Shown here one piece after another: positions 41,777 through 52,492 of a stretch of 64,000 bases of DNA. This stretch comes from SCTD01 sp036675425 (GTDB taxonomy: Bacteria > Actinomycetota > Actinomycetes > Mycobacteriales > SCTD01): the NCBI GenBank assembly GCA_036675425.1, contig JAKFFB010000077.1:23384-87383 (forward strand). The letters run 5' to 3'. The notes under the pieces were generated by a model. The model did no database searches, was not told the origin of the DNA, and saw nothing but the letters and a program-made list of their open reading frames with translations. How positions within the stretch are numbered: position 1 is the stretch's first letter; each line of letters starts with the position of its first letter. The translations under genes were made by a program, and so were the position numbers.

Positions 41777-43210
41777 CTACAGCTGCAGCGACGTGATGGC
41801 CGTGAACTCCTCGATGCCGAGCGGCCCGAGCTCGCGGCCGTAGCCGCTCTGCCCGAAGCCGCCGAACGGCGCCGTCGGGTTGAAGACCCCGCCGTTGATG
41901 CCGACCTGGCCGGTGCGCATCCGGCGCGCGAAGGCGATCGCCCGCTCCCGGTCCGAGGCCCACACCGCGCCGGAGAGGCCGTACGCCGTGCCGTTCGCGA
42001 TCGCGAGCGCTCCCTCGTCGCCGCCGTCGTAGGGCACCACCGTCAGGACCGGCCCGAAGACCTCCTCCTGCTCGATCGTCGAGCCGGCCTCGGCGACCAG
42101 CACCGTCGGCTGCACGAAGAACCCGGTCGGCGTCGTCGGCGGCTGCTCCGCCCCGCCCGCGACGAGCCTGGCCCCGTCGTCCAGCGCCGCGGTGATGTAC
42201 GACCGGACGCGCTCCTGCTGCACCTTGCTGACCAGCGGGCCCTGCTGGGTGTCGGGCGACAGCGGGTCCCCGACGGGGGCGAACTGCGCGAAGACCTCGA
42301 GCAGCCCCTCGACCTCGGCCAGCCGGTCGCGCGGGACGAGCAGCCGGGTCGTCGCGCTGCAGGTCTGCCCGGAGTTGATGAGGCAGCCGGTGAGCGAGCC
42401 CGCGACGGCCTGCCCCATCTCCTCGGCCGACAAGTCATCGAGCAGCACCGAGGCGCTCTTGCCACCGAGCTCCAGTGACGTCCGCTTGGGGGCGGCGGCG
42501 GCCAGCTCGGCGACCCGTCGTCCGGCGCGGGTCGAGCCGGTGAACGACACCATGTCGACGAGCGGGTGGCTCACGATCGCCTCTCCGACGACCGGCCCGG
42601 TCCCGGGCACGAGGTTGAAGACACCGGCCGGCAGGCCGACCGACTCCATCACCTCGGCGAGCAGGTAGGCGACACCGGGCACGAGCTCGGAGGGCTTGAG
42701 CACCACGGTGCAGCCGGCCGCGAAGGCCGCGGCGACCTTGGCCGAGATCTGGTGCAGGGGGTAGTTCCACGGCGTGATGCAGCCGACGACGCCGACCGGC
42801 TGGCGGATCAGCAGCGAGTTGCCCGACCGCTTCTCCCACTCGATCGCGTCGATGTGGTCCTCGATCGAGGCGAAGTCGATGACCGGCAGCCCGGCCTGCA
42901 CCATCACCGCGATCTGCCACGGCGCGCCCATCTCGGTCGAGGCGAGCAGCGCGACCTCCTGGGCCCGCGCCTTGAGCCCCTCGGCGATCGCGGAGCAGTA
43001 CTTCACGCGGTCGTCCCGGGAGGTCTGCGACCAGGCGGGGAACGCCGCGGCGGCCGCGCGTACGGCCTTGTCGACGTCCTCGACCGTGCCCTCGGGGACG
43101 TGCCCGATGACCTGCTCGGTGTAGGGGTTGGTGACCGGCAGGGTGCCGCTGCCCGTGGAGGGGATCCAGGAGCCGTCGACGTAGATCGTGTCGCGGGTGT
43201 GGTTCGTCAT
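41777..43210 (-). CDS. Aldehyde dehydrogenase family protein
   Basis: NAD(P)-dependent enzyme of 477 residues oxidising an aldehyde to the acid. Catalytic Glu247 (LELGGKSA) and Cys284 (NSGQTCSA) are present, as is the TPWNYP motif near 146. The ATG overlaps the stop of the upstream GMC oxidoreductase (ATGA). The pair suggests a two-step route from an alcohol through an aldehyde to a carboxylate. Confidence 0.93.
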   Translation of the reverse strand: MTNHTRDTIYVDGSWIPSTGSGTLPVTNPYTEQVIGHVPEGTVEDVDKAVRAAAAAFPAWSQTSRDDRVKYCSAIAEGLKARAQEVALLASTEMGAPWQIAVMVQAGLPVIDFASIEDHIDAIEWEKRSGNSLLIRQPVGVVGCITPWNYPLHQISAKVAAAFAAGCTVVLKPSELVPGVAYLLAEVMESVGLPAGVFNLVPGTGPVVGEAIVSHPLVDMVSFTGSTRAGRRVAELAAAAPKRTSLELGGKSASVLLDDLSAEEMGQAVAGSLTGCLINSGQTCSATTRLLVPRDRLAEVEGLLEVFAQFAPVGDPLSPDTQQGPLVSKVQQERVRSYITAALDDGARLVAGGAEQPPTTPTGFFVQPTVLVAEAGSTIEQEEVFGPVLTVVPYDGGDEGALAIANGTAYGLSGAVWASDRERAIAFARRMRTGQVGINGGVFNPTAPFGGFGQSGYGRELGPLGIEEFTAITSLQL

Positions 43211-45168
43211 CGGGTCTCCTCGTGCTTGATGCCGCTGATCTGCTCGGCGGTGCGGTGGGCCAGGGCCATGCAGGTGAGCATCGGGTTCGCGCCGGACGGC
43301 GTCGGGAACGCGCTGGTGTCGCCGATCCACACGCCGGCGGTGTCGTGCAGCTCGCCGGTGGGCTGCGCCACCGACGTCGCGGGGTCGGTGCCCATGCGGG
43401 CGGTGCCCATCTGGTGCGCCGAGCCGATGAAGAGCCCGCCCGCGCCGATGTGCATCGCGTCGAGCTCGTCGCACCAGGCGTCGAGGTCCTCGCCGCGCTT
43501 CCAGACCCGCGGCGTCGCGCCGAACCACAGCTCCTCGGCGCCGGCCGCCTCGTGCAGCTTCGCCATGACCCGCAGGCCCTTCCGGTAGGCCGCGACGTCG
43601 CGCTCGTCGGTCAGCGCGTAGGTGTGCACCGCCTCGCCCGCCTCGTCGATCGAGACCTGACCGCCGGTGTGGTCGCGCAGGATGAAGAGGAAGTCGGCCA
43701 TCCGCCCGAGCTTGCTCATCGCCTCCTTGGCCTGCTTGCCGTCGCGGCGCGCGAGCTGGAAGGCGAAGACCCCGGAGTACCACTGCGAGCCCTCGACGAG
43801 GATCCCGTAGCCGTCGCCCAGGTCGCGGAACTCGTCCATCACCGCTGCCTGCGGCGGGCCCCACCAGGCCTCCTGCGGCTCGGCGTAGACGCCGAAGATC
43901 CCGGCGCTCGGGTGCAGGTAGAGGTTGTGGCCCACGGCCGGGCCGCCGATGCCGGAGCGCAGCAGCAGCGCCGGCGTCTCGAGGGCGCCGCACGCCACCA
44001 CGACGTCCTTCGCCCGGACCGTCACCCGCCGCTGCTCGCCGGTCTCCGGGTCGGTCCAGGTCGCTGCGACACCGGTCGTACGGCCGTCCTCGACGCAGAC
44101 CTGGTCGGCGCGCGTGCAGGGCACGATGACCGCCCCGTTGTCGTACGCGTCGCGCAGGTAGGTGTTCAGGGTGCTCATCTTCGAGCCGGTCGGGTCGCCG
44201 AACTGCGTGTAGCCGGCGGCGACCGGGTCGTAGGTGTCGGGGTCGACGTTGCGGACCGCGGTGTGCATCGACCAGCCCAGTGCCTTGGCGCCCTCGGCCA
44301 TCCGCTGGTGCGGGCCGTTGAAGTCCGAGCAGGAGTCGTTGGCCTTCATCCGCGCGAGCACCGTCTCGAGGTGCCGGTCGAACTCGGGGGTGTCGACGTC
44401 GGTGAGACCCCAGTCGCGCGCCCACTCCGCGCGCACCTCGGCGCTGGGCTTGACGCAGTTGTGCCAGTTGATCGTGGTGCCGCCGCCGAGGGTCGCCCCC
44501 GCCAGCAGGCCGACGTTGCCGTCGGCGCTCACGGCGATCCCGCCGCGGTACATCATCGTCGTGCTCGCCTCGATCTCCAGCCCGCGGTAGTCGCGCTCGC
44601 TGGTCGCGCGACCGACCTCGAGCACCACGACCCGCTTCCCCTGCCGGGCGAGCACGCCGGCGATGGTCCCGCCGCCGGCACCCGAGCCGACCACCACGAC
44701 GTCGGCCTCCAGGACCTCGCCGTCGGTCGGGACGTGCGGCGTGATGTACGGCTCCGTCGCCGGGGGCGCGACCTGCGGTCCGGGGTAGCCGTACTCCGCC
44801 CAGAACGGGTTGCGGCCCTGCTCGTCCGTCAGCGAGTGCGCCAGCATGCAGCTCGCCCCGCGCAGCGTCGAGATCGCCACCAGCGCCTCGGGCGCGAGCG
44901 CCATCGCTGTGCCGAGCATGCCCTCGCGGGTGTTGCGCCCCTGGTGCTGGAAGCCGAGCATCGCCAAGCCGTCGAGCAGCTGCTGGAAGCCCACCTGGTC
45001 CGCCTCCGGCATGTCGCCGAAGGCCTGCTCGAGCGCGAGGTGGGTGCCGACCGCGCTGCCCGGGAGGGCCCAGAAGCCGTGCGGGTCGTCCTCGACCTGC
45101 AGCGAGGGGACGGCGGTGTCGACGAGGGCCAGCAGGACCTCTCGCTGGGTGGGCGTCAGCTCGGCCAC
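43207..45168 (-). CDS. GMC-family FAD-dependent oxidoreductase (long-chain alcohol oxidase-like)
   Basis: Flavoprotein of 653 residues. An N-terminal helical domain (about 1-145) resembling gluconate-dehydrogenase subunit 3 precedes the GMC body. The FAD dinucleotide-binding motif is VVVGSGAGGGTIAG (157-170). Later motifs include GATLGGGTTINWHN, LYLHPSAGIFG, and the C-terminal SAFPTPSGANPMLT of the active site region. GTG at 45168 has GAGGAG 8 bp upstream. It probably oxidises a long-chain or cyclic alcohol for the coupled aldehyde dehydrogenase. Confidence 0.88.
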   Translation of the reverse strand: MAELTPTQREVLLALVDTAVPSLQVEDDPHGFWALPGSAVGTHLALEQAFGDMPEADQVGFQQLLDGLAMLGFQHQGRNTREGMLGTAMALAPEALVAISTLRGASCMLAHSLTDEQGRNPFWAEYGYPGPQVAPPATEPYITPHVPTDGEVLEADVVVVGSGAGGGTIAGVLARQGKRVVVLEVGRATSERDYRGLEIEASTTMMYRGGIAVSADGNVGLLAGATLGGGTTINWHNCVKPSAEVRAEWARDWGLTDVDTPEFDRHLETVLARMKANDSCSDFNGPHQRMAEGAKALGWSMHTAVRNVDPDTYDPVAAGYTQFGDPTGSKMSTLNTYLRDAYDNGAVIVPCTRADQVCVEDGRTTGVAATWTDPETGEQRRVTVRAKDVVVACGALETPALLLRSGIGGPAVGHNLYLHPSAGIFGVYAEPQEAWWGPPQAAVMDEFRDLGDGYGILVEGSQWYSGVFAFQLARRDGKQAKEAMSKLGRMADFLFILRDHTGGQVSIDEAGEAVHTYALTDERDVAAYRKGLRVMAKLHEAAGAEELWFGATPRVWKRGEDLDAWCDELDAMHIGAGGLFIGSAHQMGTARMGTDPATSVAQPTGELHDTAGVWIGDTSAFPTPSGANPMLTCMALAHRTAEQISGIKHEETR

Positions 45169-45259
45169 GGTCAGGCTCCTCGGGGTGGGGCAGGGGGAGC
45201 TCGCACCGTAACCCGAGGTCCTTGCACGCGCAGTGCGGGATGCGGCCTGGGTCACACCC

Positions 45260-45526
45260 TCAGGAGCGCTGCGGGATCCCGGCGGCCTTGTCGCGCTCGA
45301 TCGCGGCGTGCCGGCGGCGGCAGTAGTGCACCCCGTAGAGCCCCAGCGCGAGCCCGCACGCGCACATCACGAACCACCAGCCCTGCACCTCGGCGGCACC
45401 GGTGAGCCGGAGCACGACGAGCACCACGAGCCCGGCTCCCCAGAGCGCGGTGCCCACGGCGACGACCTTCACGTCGTCGGTCTCCAGCGGCGGCGGATCA
45501 GGCCGGTGGACGCGTCGGCTCGGCAC
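45260..45526 (-). CDS. DUF2530 membrane protein
   Basis: Small protein of 88 residues: a Pro-rich N-terminus (RPDPPPLETDD) followed by two hydrophobic helices (about 21-37 and 45-62) and a basic tail (CRRRHAAIERDKAAG). The pattern fits DUF2530, an actinobacterial family. GTG at 45526 gives the expected N-terminus; an ATG at 45577 would overlap the divergent permease start. Function unknown. Confidence 0.75.
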   Translation of the reverse strand: MPSRRVHRPDPPPLETDDVKVVAVGTALWGAGLVVLVVLRLTGAAEVQGWWFVMCACGLALGLYGVHYCRRRHAAIERDKAAGIPQRS

Positions 45527-45575
45527 GACGCCACCGTACGCCCTGCGCAGTGGACCTTCTGGCACTCTCTCCGCC

Positions 45576-47036
<1,461 letters not shown>

Positions 47037-47139
47037 GCCTCGACCGCGACCTCCGGGTGCCTCGGGGAAGCCTCCGCGGCGCGAGCGCGTTGCACCGGCT
47101 GATGCCCACCGACCCCGCGCCCAGGTCCGGGGCCGGCTC

Positions 47140-48420
47140 GTGAGCGGGACCTTCCGCTCGCTGCGGGTGCGCAACTACCGGCTGTTCGCCGGGGGGCAGA
47201 TCGTCAGCCTGACCGGCACCTGGGCGCAGCGGGTCGCGCAGAGCTGGCTCGTCCTCGAGCTGTCGAACGACTCCGGTGTCGCGCTCGGCATCGCCACCGC
47301 CCTGCAGTTCCTGCCGGTGCTGCTGTTCGGCCTGTACGGCGGCGTGCTCGCCGACCGCTACGACAAGCGCCGGCTGCTGCTCGGGGCGCAGGCCGCGATG
47401 GGCGCCCTCGCGCTGGTCCTCGCGGTGCTCGACCTCACCGGCACGGTCCAGCTCTGGCACGTCTACGCGCTGGCCTTCGGCCTCGGGCTCGCCTCCGTGG
47501 TGGACACCCCGGTCCGGCAGGCGTTCGTGTCCGAGATGGTCGGACCGGACGACCTGCCCAACGCCGTCGGCCTCAACAGCGCGACCTTCAACTCGGCCCG
47601 CATCGTCGGCCCGGCCGTCGCCGGCATCGCCATCGCCGCCGTCGGCACCGGATGGGTCTTCGCCGCGAACGCCCTGTCGTACGTCGCCGTGCTCGCCGGC
47701 CTGCACGCCATCCGGACCAGCGAGCTCTACCCCTCGCAGCGGCTCGCCCGCGCGAAGGGCCAGCTGCGCGAGGGCCTGTCGTACGTCCGGCGTCGCCCGG
47801 AGCTGCTCATCCCGATGGTGCTGGTCTTCGTGATCGGCACCTTCGGGCTGAACTTCGAGATCACGCTCGCCCTGATCGTGAAGAACGTCTTCGAGCTCGA
47901 CGCGGGGGCGTACGGCCTGCTGACGGCGTTCTTCGCCGCCGGCTCGCTGATCGGCGCGCTGGCGAGCGCACGGCGTACGGGTCCGCCGCGGCAGCGCACC
48001 CTGCTCGGCGCGGCGATCGTCCTGGGGGTGCTCATCATCGCCGTGGGACTGGCCCCGAACCTGCCGGTCATGGCGGTGCTGCTGGTGCCGACCGGCATGG
48101 CCGCGCTGACCTTCACCACGACGACGAACTCCAGCCTGCAGCTGGCGAGCGCGCCGCAGGTGCGCGGTCGGGTGATGGCGCTCTACGTGCTCGTCTTCCT
48201 CGGCGGCAAGCCCGTGGGCGGGCCGCTGATCGGGGCGATCGCCGAGGCGTTCGGCCCGCGGAGCAGCCTGGTCGTCGGGGGAGCGGTCACGGCGCTGGCC
48301 GGCGTCGTCGCCGCGATCGCTCTCGCCCGCGCCCGCTCGCTGCGGGTCGAGGCGCACCTCGGCCGGCCGCACCTCACGGTGCGCCGGCTCGACCTCGAGA
48401 CCGTCGTCTCGGAGGACTGA
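47140..48420 (+). CDS. MFS transporter (enterobactin-exporter/EntS-like)
   Basis: Major facilitator protein of 426 residues with 12 predicted helices. The N-terminus SLRVRNYRLFAGGQIVSLTGTWAQRVAQSW in two parts and the GGVLADRYDKRRLL loop are typical of MFS_3/EntS-type drug or siderophore exporters. The start is GTG at 47140. The thpR gene follows 2 bp after its stop. The substrate is unknown. Confidence 0.87.
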   Translation: MSGTFRSLRVRNYRLFAGGQIVSLTGTWAQRVAQSWLVLELSNDSGVALGIATALQFLPVLLFGLYGGVLADRYDKRRLLLGAQAAMGALALVLAVLDLTGTVQLWHVYALAFGLGLASVVDTPVRQAFVSEMVGPDDLPNAVGLNSATFNSARIVGPAVAGIAIAAVGTGWVFAANALSYVAVLAGLHAIRTSELYPSQRLARAKGQLREGLSYVRRRPELLIPMVLVFVIGTFGLNFEITLALIVKNVFELDAGAYGLLTAFFAAGSLIGALASARRTGPPRQRTLLGAAIVLGVLIIAVGLAPNLPVMAVLLVPTGMAALTFTTTTNSSLQLASAPQVRGRVMALYVLVFLGGKPVGGPLIGAIAEAFGPRSSLVVGGAVTALAGVVAAIALARARSLRVEAHLGRPHLTVRRLDLETVVSED

Positions 48421-48422
48421 CC

Positions 48423-48893
48423 GTGCGGCTGTTCGTCTCGCTGCGACCGCCGTCGACGGCGCTCGAGCACCTGCGGGTGCAGCTGCCGCAGTGGCCGGGC
48501 GACCCGGCCCGCTGGCACGTCACCCTCGCCTTCCTCGGCGACGACGCGGACCCGGGCAGCGTCGACGCGCAGCTCGGGCGGGCGCTGGCCGGGCGGCCGG
48601 CGTTCGACCTCCGCCTCGAGGGCGCCGGCGCGTTCGGCCGCGGCCCGGTCTGGGTCGGCGTCGGCGGCGACCTGCCGGCGCTTCACGCGCTCGCCGCGGC
48701 GGTCGCCGGAGCGACCGGCGTCGGGACCGACCGGCCGTACCGTCCCCACCTCACCGTCGGCCGGCGCGTGCCGCGCGAGCGGCTGGCGACCTACCGCGGA
48801 CCGCAGTGGCGCGCGACGGAGGTCGAGCTGGTCCGCAGCGACCTGCACCCGCGGGTCGTGCACACCGTGCTGGAGCGCTACCCGCTGACGTAG
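48423..48893 (+). CDS. thpR: RNA 2',3'-cyclic phosphodiesterase
   Basis: 2H phosphoesterase of 156 residues with the two H-x-[TS]-[hydrophobic] motifs, HVTL (near residue 35) and HLTV (near 111), that form the active site. It opens 2',3'-cyclic phosphates on RNA ends. The start is GTG at 48423, 2 bp after the MFS gene, so the two are probably co-transcribed. Confidence 0.88.
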   Translation: MRLFVSLRPPSTALEHLRVQLPQWPGDPARWHVTLAFLGDDADPGSVDAQLGRALAGRPAFDLRLEGAGAFGRGPVWVGVGGDLPALHALAAAVAGATGVGTDRPYRPHLTVGRRVPRERLATYRGPQWRATEVELVRSDLHPRVVHTVLERYPLT

Positions 48894-48894
48894 G

Positions 48895-49173
48895 TCAGCC
48901 GTGCACGGCCCCGTCGGTCTCCGACAGCACGATCTCGTCGTAGGTGAGGTCCTTCACGACGGCGGGCGGCGGCGTCCAGCCGGCGTCCATGAGGTGGCGG
49001 AACAGGCCGGCGCGCGCCTCGAGCACCGCCTCCGCAGCCGCCAGGCTGCGGTCGAGCAGGTCCTGGTCGAGCTGTCCGGACCGCATCCGCTCCTCGAGCC
49101 CGTCCCGCCGGATCACCGCGGCGTGCAGGGCCCAGAAGTGGCTGAGCAGCTCGTGGTCCCGGCTCTTGTCCAT
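48895..49173 (-). CDS. Hypothetical cytoplasmic protein
   Basis: Predicted protein of 92 residues, mostly helical and charged (DHELLSHFWALHAAVIRRDG, then LLDRSLAAAEAVLEARAGLFRHL in pieces). No family recognised. It has adjoining stops with thpR on the other strand. The ATG at 49173 has only a weak G-rich ribosome binding site. Confidence 0.6.
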   Translation of the reverse strand: MDKSRDHELLSHFWALHAAVIRRDGLEERMRSGQLDQDLLDRSLAAAEAVLEARAGLFRHLMDAGWTPPPAVVKDLTYDEIVLSETDGAVHG

Positions 49174-49210
49174 GCTGCGAACCCCCCGTGAGGCACCTCG
49201 CCCTGTCCGT

Positions 49211-49471
49211 TCAGTCTCGACCGGGCGGACCACCGAGCGTAGGGCCGTTCGGGTGATCTGTCCGGTTCGACCGCATGCGTCGCAGGGCCCGCCCGAGCGA
49301 CCCCGGCCGCAGCGCCGAGGACAGGCAGGCGGCTGCCAGGAGCAGCACGGGGATGCCGAAGGCGACGAAGAACAGCTGGACGTACCAGGGCTTCCCGCCG
49401 AAGGCGCCCGCGGCCGGTGCGACGAGCAGCAGCAGGAGCACGGCCAGCGCGACGTTGAAGACGCGCGGCAC
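49211..49471 (-). CDS. Small membrane protein downstream of serC, start uncertain
   Basis: From GTG at 49471 the product is 86 residues with two hydrophobic helices (about 6-22 and 32-50) and a basic/Gly/Pro-rich tail (ALRRMRSNR). In-frame codons before the GTG read LTEPEPLPQAW up to a CTG that overlaps the serC stop (CTGA). A CTG start would give translational coupling but cannot be proved. No family recognised. Confidence 0.55.
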   Translation of the reverse strand: MPRVFNVALAVLLLLLVAPAAGAFGGKPWYVQLFFVAFGIPVLLLAAACLSSALRPGSLGRALRRMRSNRTDHPNGPTLGGPPGRD

Positions 49472-49500
49472 CCACGCCTGCGGCAGCGGCTCCGGCTCGG

Positions 49501-50616
49501 TCAGGACAGCTTCTCCACCACGTGGTCGATGCAGGCGGTGAGCGCCTCGACGTCGGCGGGGTCGATCGCCGGGAACATCGCGATGCGCAGCTGGTTGCGG
49601 CCCAGCTTGCGGTAGGGCTCGGTGTCGACGATCCCGTTGGCACGCAGCACCTTCGCCACCGCCGCGGCGTCGATCGACTCGTCGAGGTCGATCGTGCCGA
49701 TGACCTGCGAGCGCATCGCGGGCTCCTGGACGAACGGCGTCGCGACCGGGCTCTTGTCGGCCCAGCCGTACAGCGCGTCGCTGGACTCGCGCGTGCGGGA
49801 GACGGCCCACGAGAGCCCGCCCTGGCTGTTCATCCAGTCGACCTGCTCGGCCATCAGGAAGACGGTCGACAGGGCGGGGGTGTTGTAGGTCTGGTCGAGC
49901 CTGCTGTTGTCGAGCGCGATGGTGAGGTCGTACGACGCCGGCACCCAGCGGCCGCTGCCCGCGATGCGCGCGATCCGCTCGAGGGCGGCCGGGGACATCA
50001 GCGCCAGCCAGAGCCCGCCGTCGGAGGCGAAGCACTTCTGCGGGCTGAAGTAGTAGACGTCGAACTGCGACGCGTCGACCGGCAGGCCGCCGGCACCGCT
50101 CGTGGCGTCGACCGCGACGAGCGCACCGTCGTCCGCGCCGTCGACGCGCGCGATCGGCATCATCACGCCGGTCGAGGTCTCGTTGTGCGTCAGCGCGTAG
50201 AGGTCGACGTCCTCCTCCGCGACCGGGAGCGGGTGCGTGCCGGGGTCGCTCTTGACGACCGACGGGTCGTCGAGGAACGGCGCGGCCTTCGCCGCCGTCG
50301 CGAACTTGGAGGAGAACTCGCCGAAGCTCAGGTGCTGCGACTTCTTCTCGATCAGCCCGAAGGTCGCGATGTCCCAGAACTCGGTCGCCCCGCCGTTGCC
50401 GAGCACGACCTCGTAGCCGTCGGGCAGGTCGAACAGCGACCGCAGGCCGCTGCGCAGCCGGCCGACCTGGTCGCGCACGGGCGCCTGCCGGTGCGACGTG
50501 CCCAGGTAGGAGCGGCCGGTCGCGACCAGCGCGTCGAGCTGCGCGGGGCGGACCTTCGACGGGCCGGCGCCGAAGCGGCCGTCGGCGGGCAGCAGGTCCT
50601 TGGGGATCTCGACCAT
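49501..50616 (-). CDS. serC: Phosphoserine transaminase (actinobacterial type)
   Basis: PLP aminotransferase of 371 residues making 3-phosphoserine from 3-phosphohydroxypyruvate and glutamate. The actinobacterial form begins DGRFGAGPSKVRPAQL; the PLP lysine is in YYFSPQKCFASDGG; VLGNGGATEFWD and THNETSTGVM are phosphate/substrate loops. ATG at 50616 overlaps the stop of the citrate synthase gene (TGATG), so translation is probably coupled. Confidence 0.95.
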   Translation of the reverse strand: MVEIPKDLLPADGRFGAGPSKVRPAQLDALVATGRSYLGTSHRQAPVRDQVGRLRSGLRSLFDLPDGYEVVLGNGGATEFWDIATFGLIEKKSQHLSFGEFSSKFATAAKAAPFLDDPSVVKSDPGTHPLPVAEEDVDLYALTHNETSTGVMMPIARVDGADDGALVAVDATSGAGGLPVDASQFDVYYFSPQKCFASDGGLWLALMSPAALERIARIAGSGRWVPASYDLTIALDNSRLDQTYNTPALSTVFLMAEQVDWMNSQGGLSWAVSRTRESSDALYGWADKSPVATPFVQEPAMRSQVIGTIDLDESIDAAAVAKVLRANGIVDTEPYRKLGRNQLRIAMFPAIDPADVEALTACIDHVVEKLS

Positions 50617-51734
50617 CAGACCTGGTTCCCCGCCGGGAGCTGGCCGCTGTCCACGGACGAGACCGGCCGCGGGGCCGGACCGACGTACTTCGCCGACGGG
50701 CGGATCAGCTTGTTCAGCTTCTTCTGCTCGAGGATGTGCGCGCTCCATCCGGCGGTGCGCGCGCAGGTGAACATCGAGGTGAACATGTGCGCGGGCACCT
50801 CGGCGAAGTCGAGGACGACCGCGGACCAGAACTCGACGTTGGTGCGCAGTGGGCGGTCGGGGTAGCGGTTGGTCAGCTCCTCGATGGCGGCCTTCTCGAG
50901 CGCGTCCGCGACCTCGTAGCGGTGCGAGCCGAGCTCCTGAGCCGTACGGCGGAGCACGCGGGCGCGCGGGTCCTCGGCGCGGTAGACGCGGTGCCCGAAG
51001 CCCATCAGGCGCTCCTTGCGGTCGAGCAGCCCCTTGACGTACTTCACCGGGTCGCCGCTCTTCTCGACGTCGTCGAGCATCGTGAGCACGCGGCTCGGGG
51101 CGCCGCCGTGCAGCGGGCCCGACAGCGCACCGATCGCGCCCGAGACGGCCGCGGCGGCGTCGGCGCCCGTGGAGGCGATGACGCGGGCGGTGAAGGTGGA
51201 GGCGTTCATGCCGTGCTCGGCCGCGGAGACGAAGTACGCGTCGACGGCCTTGGTGTGAGCCGGGTCGGGCTCGCCCTTCCATCGGGTCATGAACCGCTCG
51301 ACGACCGTCGTCGCCTTGTCGATCTCGCTCTGCGGGACCATCGGCTTGCCGAGGCCGCGCGCGGACTGCGCGACGTAGGACATCGTCATCACCGAGATGC
51401 GCGCCAGGTCGTCGCGGATCTCCTCGGGACCGATGTCGAGCATCTGCTGCAGGCCCCAGGACGGCGCGAGCATCGCGATCGCGGACTGCACGTCGACGCG
51501 GATGTCACCGGAGTGCACCGGCAGCGGGAACGGCTCGGCGGGGGGCAGCCCCGGGTTGAACTTGCCGTCGACCAGCAGGCCCCAGACGTTGCCGAAGCTG
51601 ACGTTGCCGACGAGCTCCTCGATGTCCACGCCGCGGTACCGGAGCGCGCTGCCCTCCTTGTCGGGCTCAGCGATCTCCGACTCGAAGGCGATGACGCCCT
51701 CGAGACCGGGCTTGAACAGCGTCTCGTCGGCCAT
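50616..51734 (-). CDS. Citrate synthase 2
   Basis: Enzyme of 372 residues condensing oxaloacetate and acetyl-CoA (or propionyl-CoA in methylcitrate-type members). Active-site regions: SGPLHGGAPSRVL with His near 215, MGFGHRVYRAEDPRAR near 260, and VLDFAEVP for the Asp. It is the short actinobacterial paralog usually named citA/CS2, not the 430-residue GltA. ATG at 51734 is preceded by GAGGAG. It shares an operon with serC. Confidence 0.9.
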   Translation of the reverse strand: MADETLFKPGLEGVIAFESEIAEPDKEGSALRYRGVDIEELVGNVSFGNVWGLLVDGKFNPGLPPAEPFPLPVHSGDIRVDVQSAIAMLAPSWGLQQMLDIGPEEIRDDLARISVMTMSYVAQSARGLGKPMVPQSEIDKATTVVERFMTRWKGEPDPAHTKAVDAYFVSAAEHGMNASTFTARVIASTGADAAAAVSGAIGALSGPLHGGAPSRVLTMLDDVEKSGDPVKYVKGLLDRKERLMGFGHRVYRAEDPRARVLRRTAQELGSHRYEVADALEKAAIEELTNRYPDRPLRTNVEFWSAVVLDFAEVPAHMFTSMFTCARTAGWSAHILEQKKLNKLIRPSAKYVGPAPRPVSSVDSGQLPAGNQV

Positions 51735-51850
51735 GTAGCGGCTCCTCGTCTGCGAGGTGGGGGAGTCTGCGGGCCGTTCGGGCCCGCGGGTCCATCTTGC
51801 CGGACGGGGCGCTCGGCGGCTCGGGCCGCCCCGGCCGTAGCGTCTCTGCG

Positions 51851-52492
51851 GTGACGAGCGACCGGCCGCTGGCGGAGCTGCGCCGGGAGTACGCGCTGGC
51901 CGGGCTGTCGGAGCAGGACCTGGCCGGCTCGTGGTGGGCGCAGCTGGGCCGGTGGTTCGCCGACGCCGCGTCGCTGCGCGAGCCCAACGCGGTGGTCCTC
52001 GCCACATCGTCGGCCGACGGGGCCCCGAGCGCCCGCACCGTGCTGCTGAAGGGCTTCGACGAGACCGGGCTGGTCGTCTTCACCAACCTCACCTCGCGCA
52101 AGGCGCGTGAGCTCGCGGAGAACCCGCGGGCGACGCTGGTCTTCCCGTGGTTCGACCTGGAGCGGCAGGTCGTCGTCGAGGGAGTGGTCGCGCAGGTCTC
52201 CCGCGAGCAGACCGAGGCCTACTTCCGGACGCGGCCGCGGGGCGCCCAGATCGGCGCCTGGGCCTCGCACCAGTCCGCGGTCATCCCGGACCGTGACGCG
52301 GTCGAGGCGCGCCGGGCCGAGCTCGAGGAGCGCTTCGCCGGGAAGGACGTCCCCGTGCCGGACTTCTGGGGAGGGCTGCGGCTCGCCCCGACGGCCGTGG
52401 AGTTCTGGCAGGGCCGCCCGGACCGGCTGCACGACCGGCTGCGCTTCCGCTCCACCGCCGACGGCTGGGTCGTCGAGCGACTGTCCCCGTGA
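51851..52492 (+). CDS. pdxH: Pyridoxamine 5'-phosphate oxidase
   Basis: FMN enzyme of 213 residues making pyridoxal 5'-phosphate, the cofactor of the neighbouring SerC. Signatures: REPNAVVLATSSADGAPSARTVLLKG in pieces, FTNLTSRKA, and the C-terminal EFWQGRPDRLHDR. The GTG start at 51851 is 117 bp from the divergent citrate synthase. Its stop overlaps the next gene (GTGA). Confidence 0.95.
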   Translation: MTSDRPLAELRREYALAGLSEQDLAGSWWAQLGRWFADAASLREPNAVVLATSSADGAPSARTVLLKGFDETGLVVFTNLTSRKARELAENPRATLVFPWFDLERQVVVEGVVAQVSREQTEAYFRTRPRGAQIGAWASHQSAVIPDRDAVEARRAELEERFAGKDVPVPDFWGGLRLAPTAVEFWQGRPDRLHDRLRFRSTADGWVVERLSP

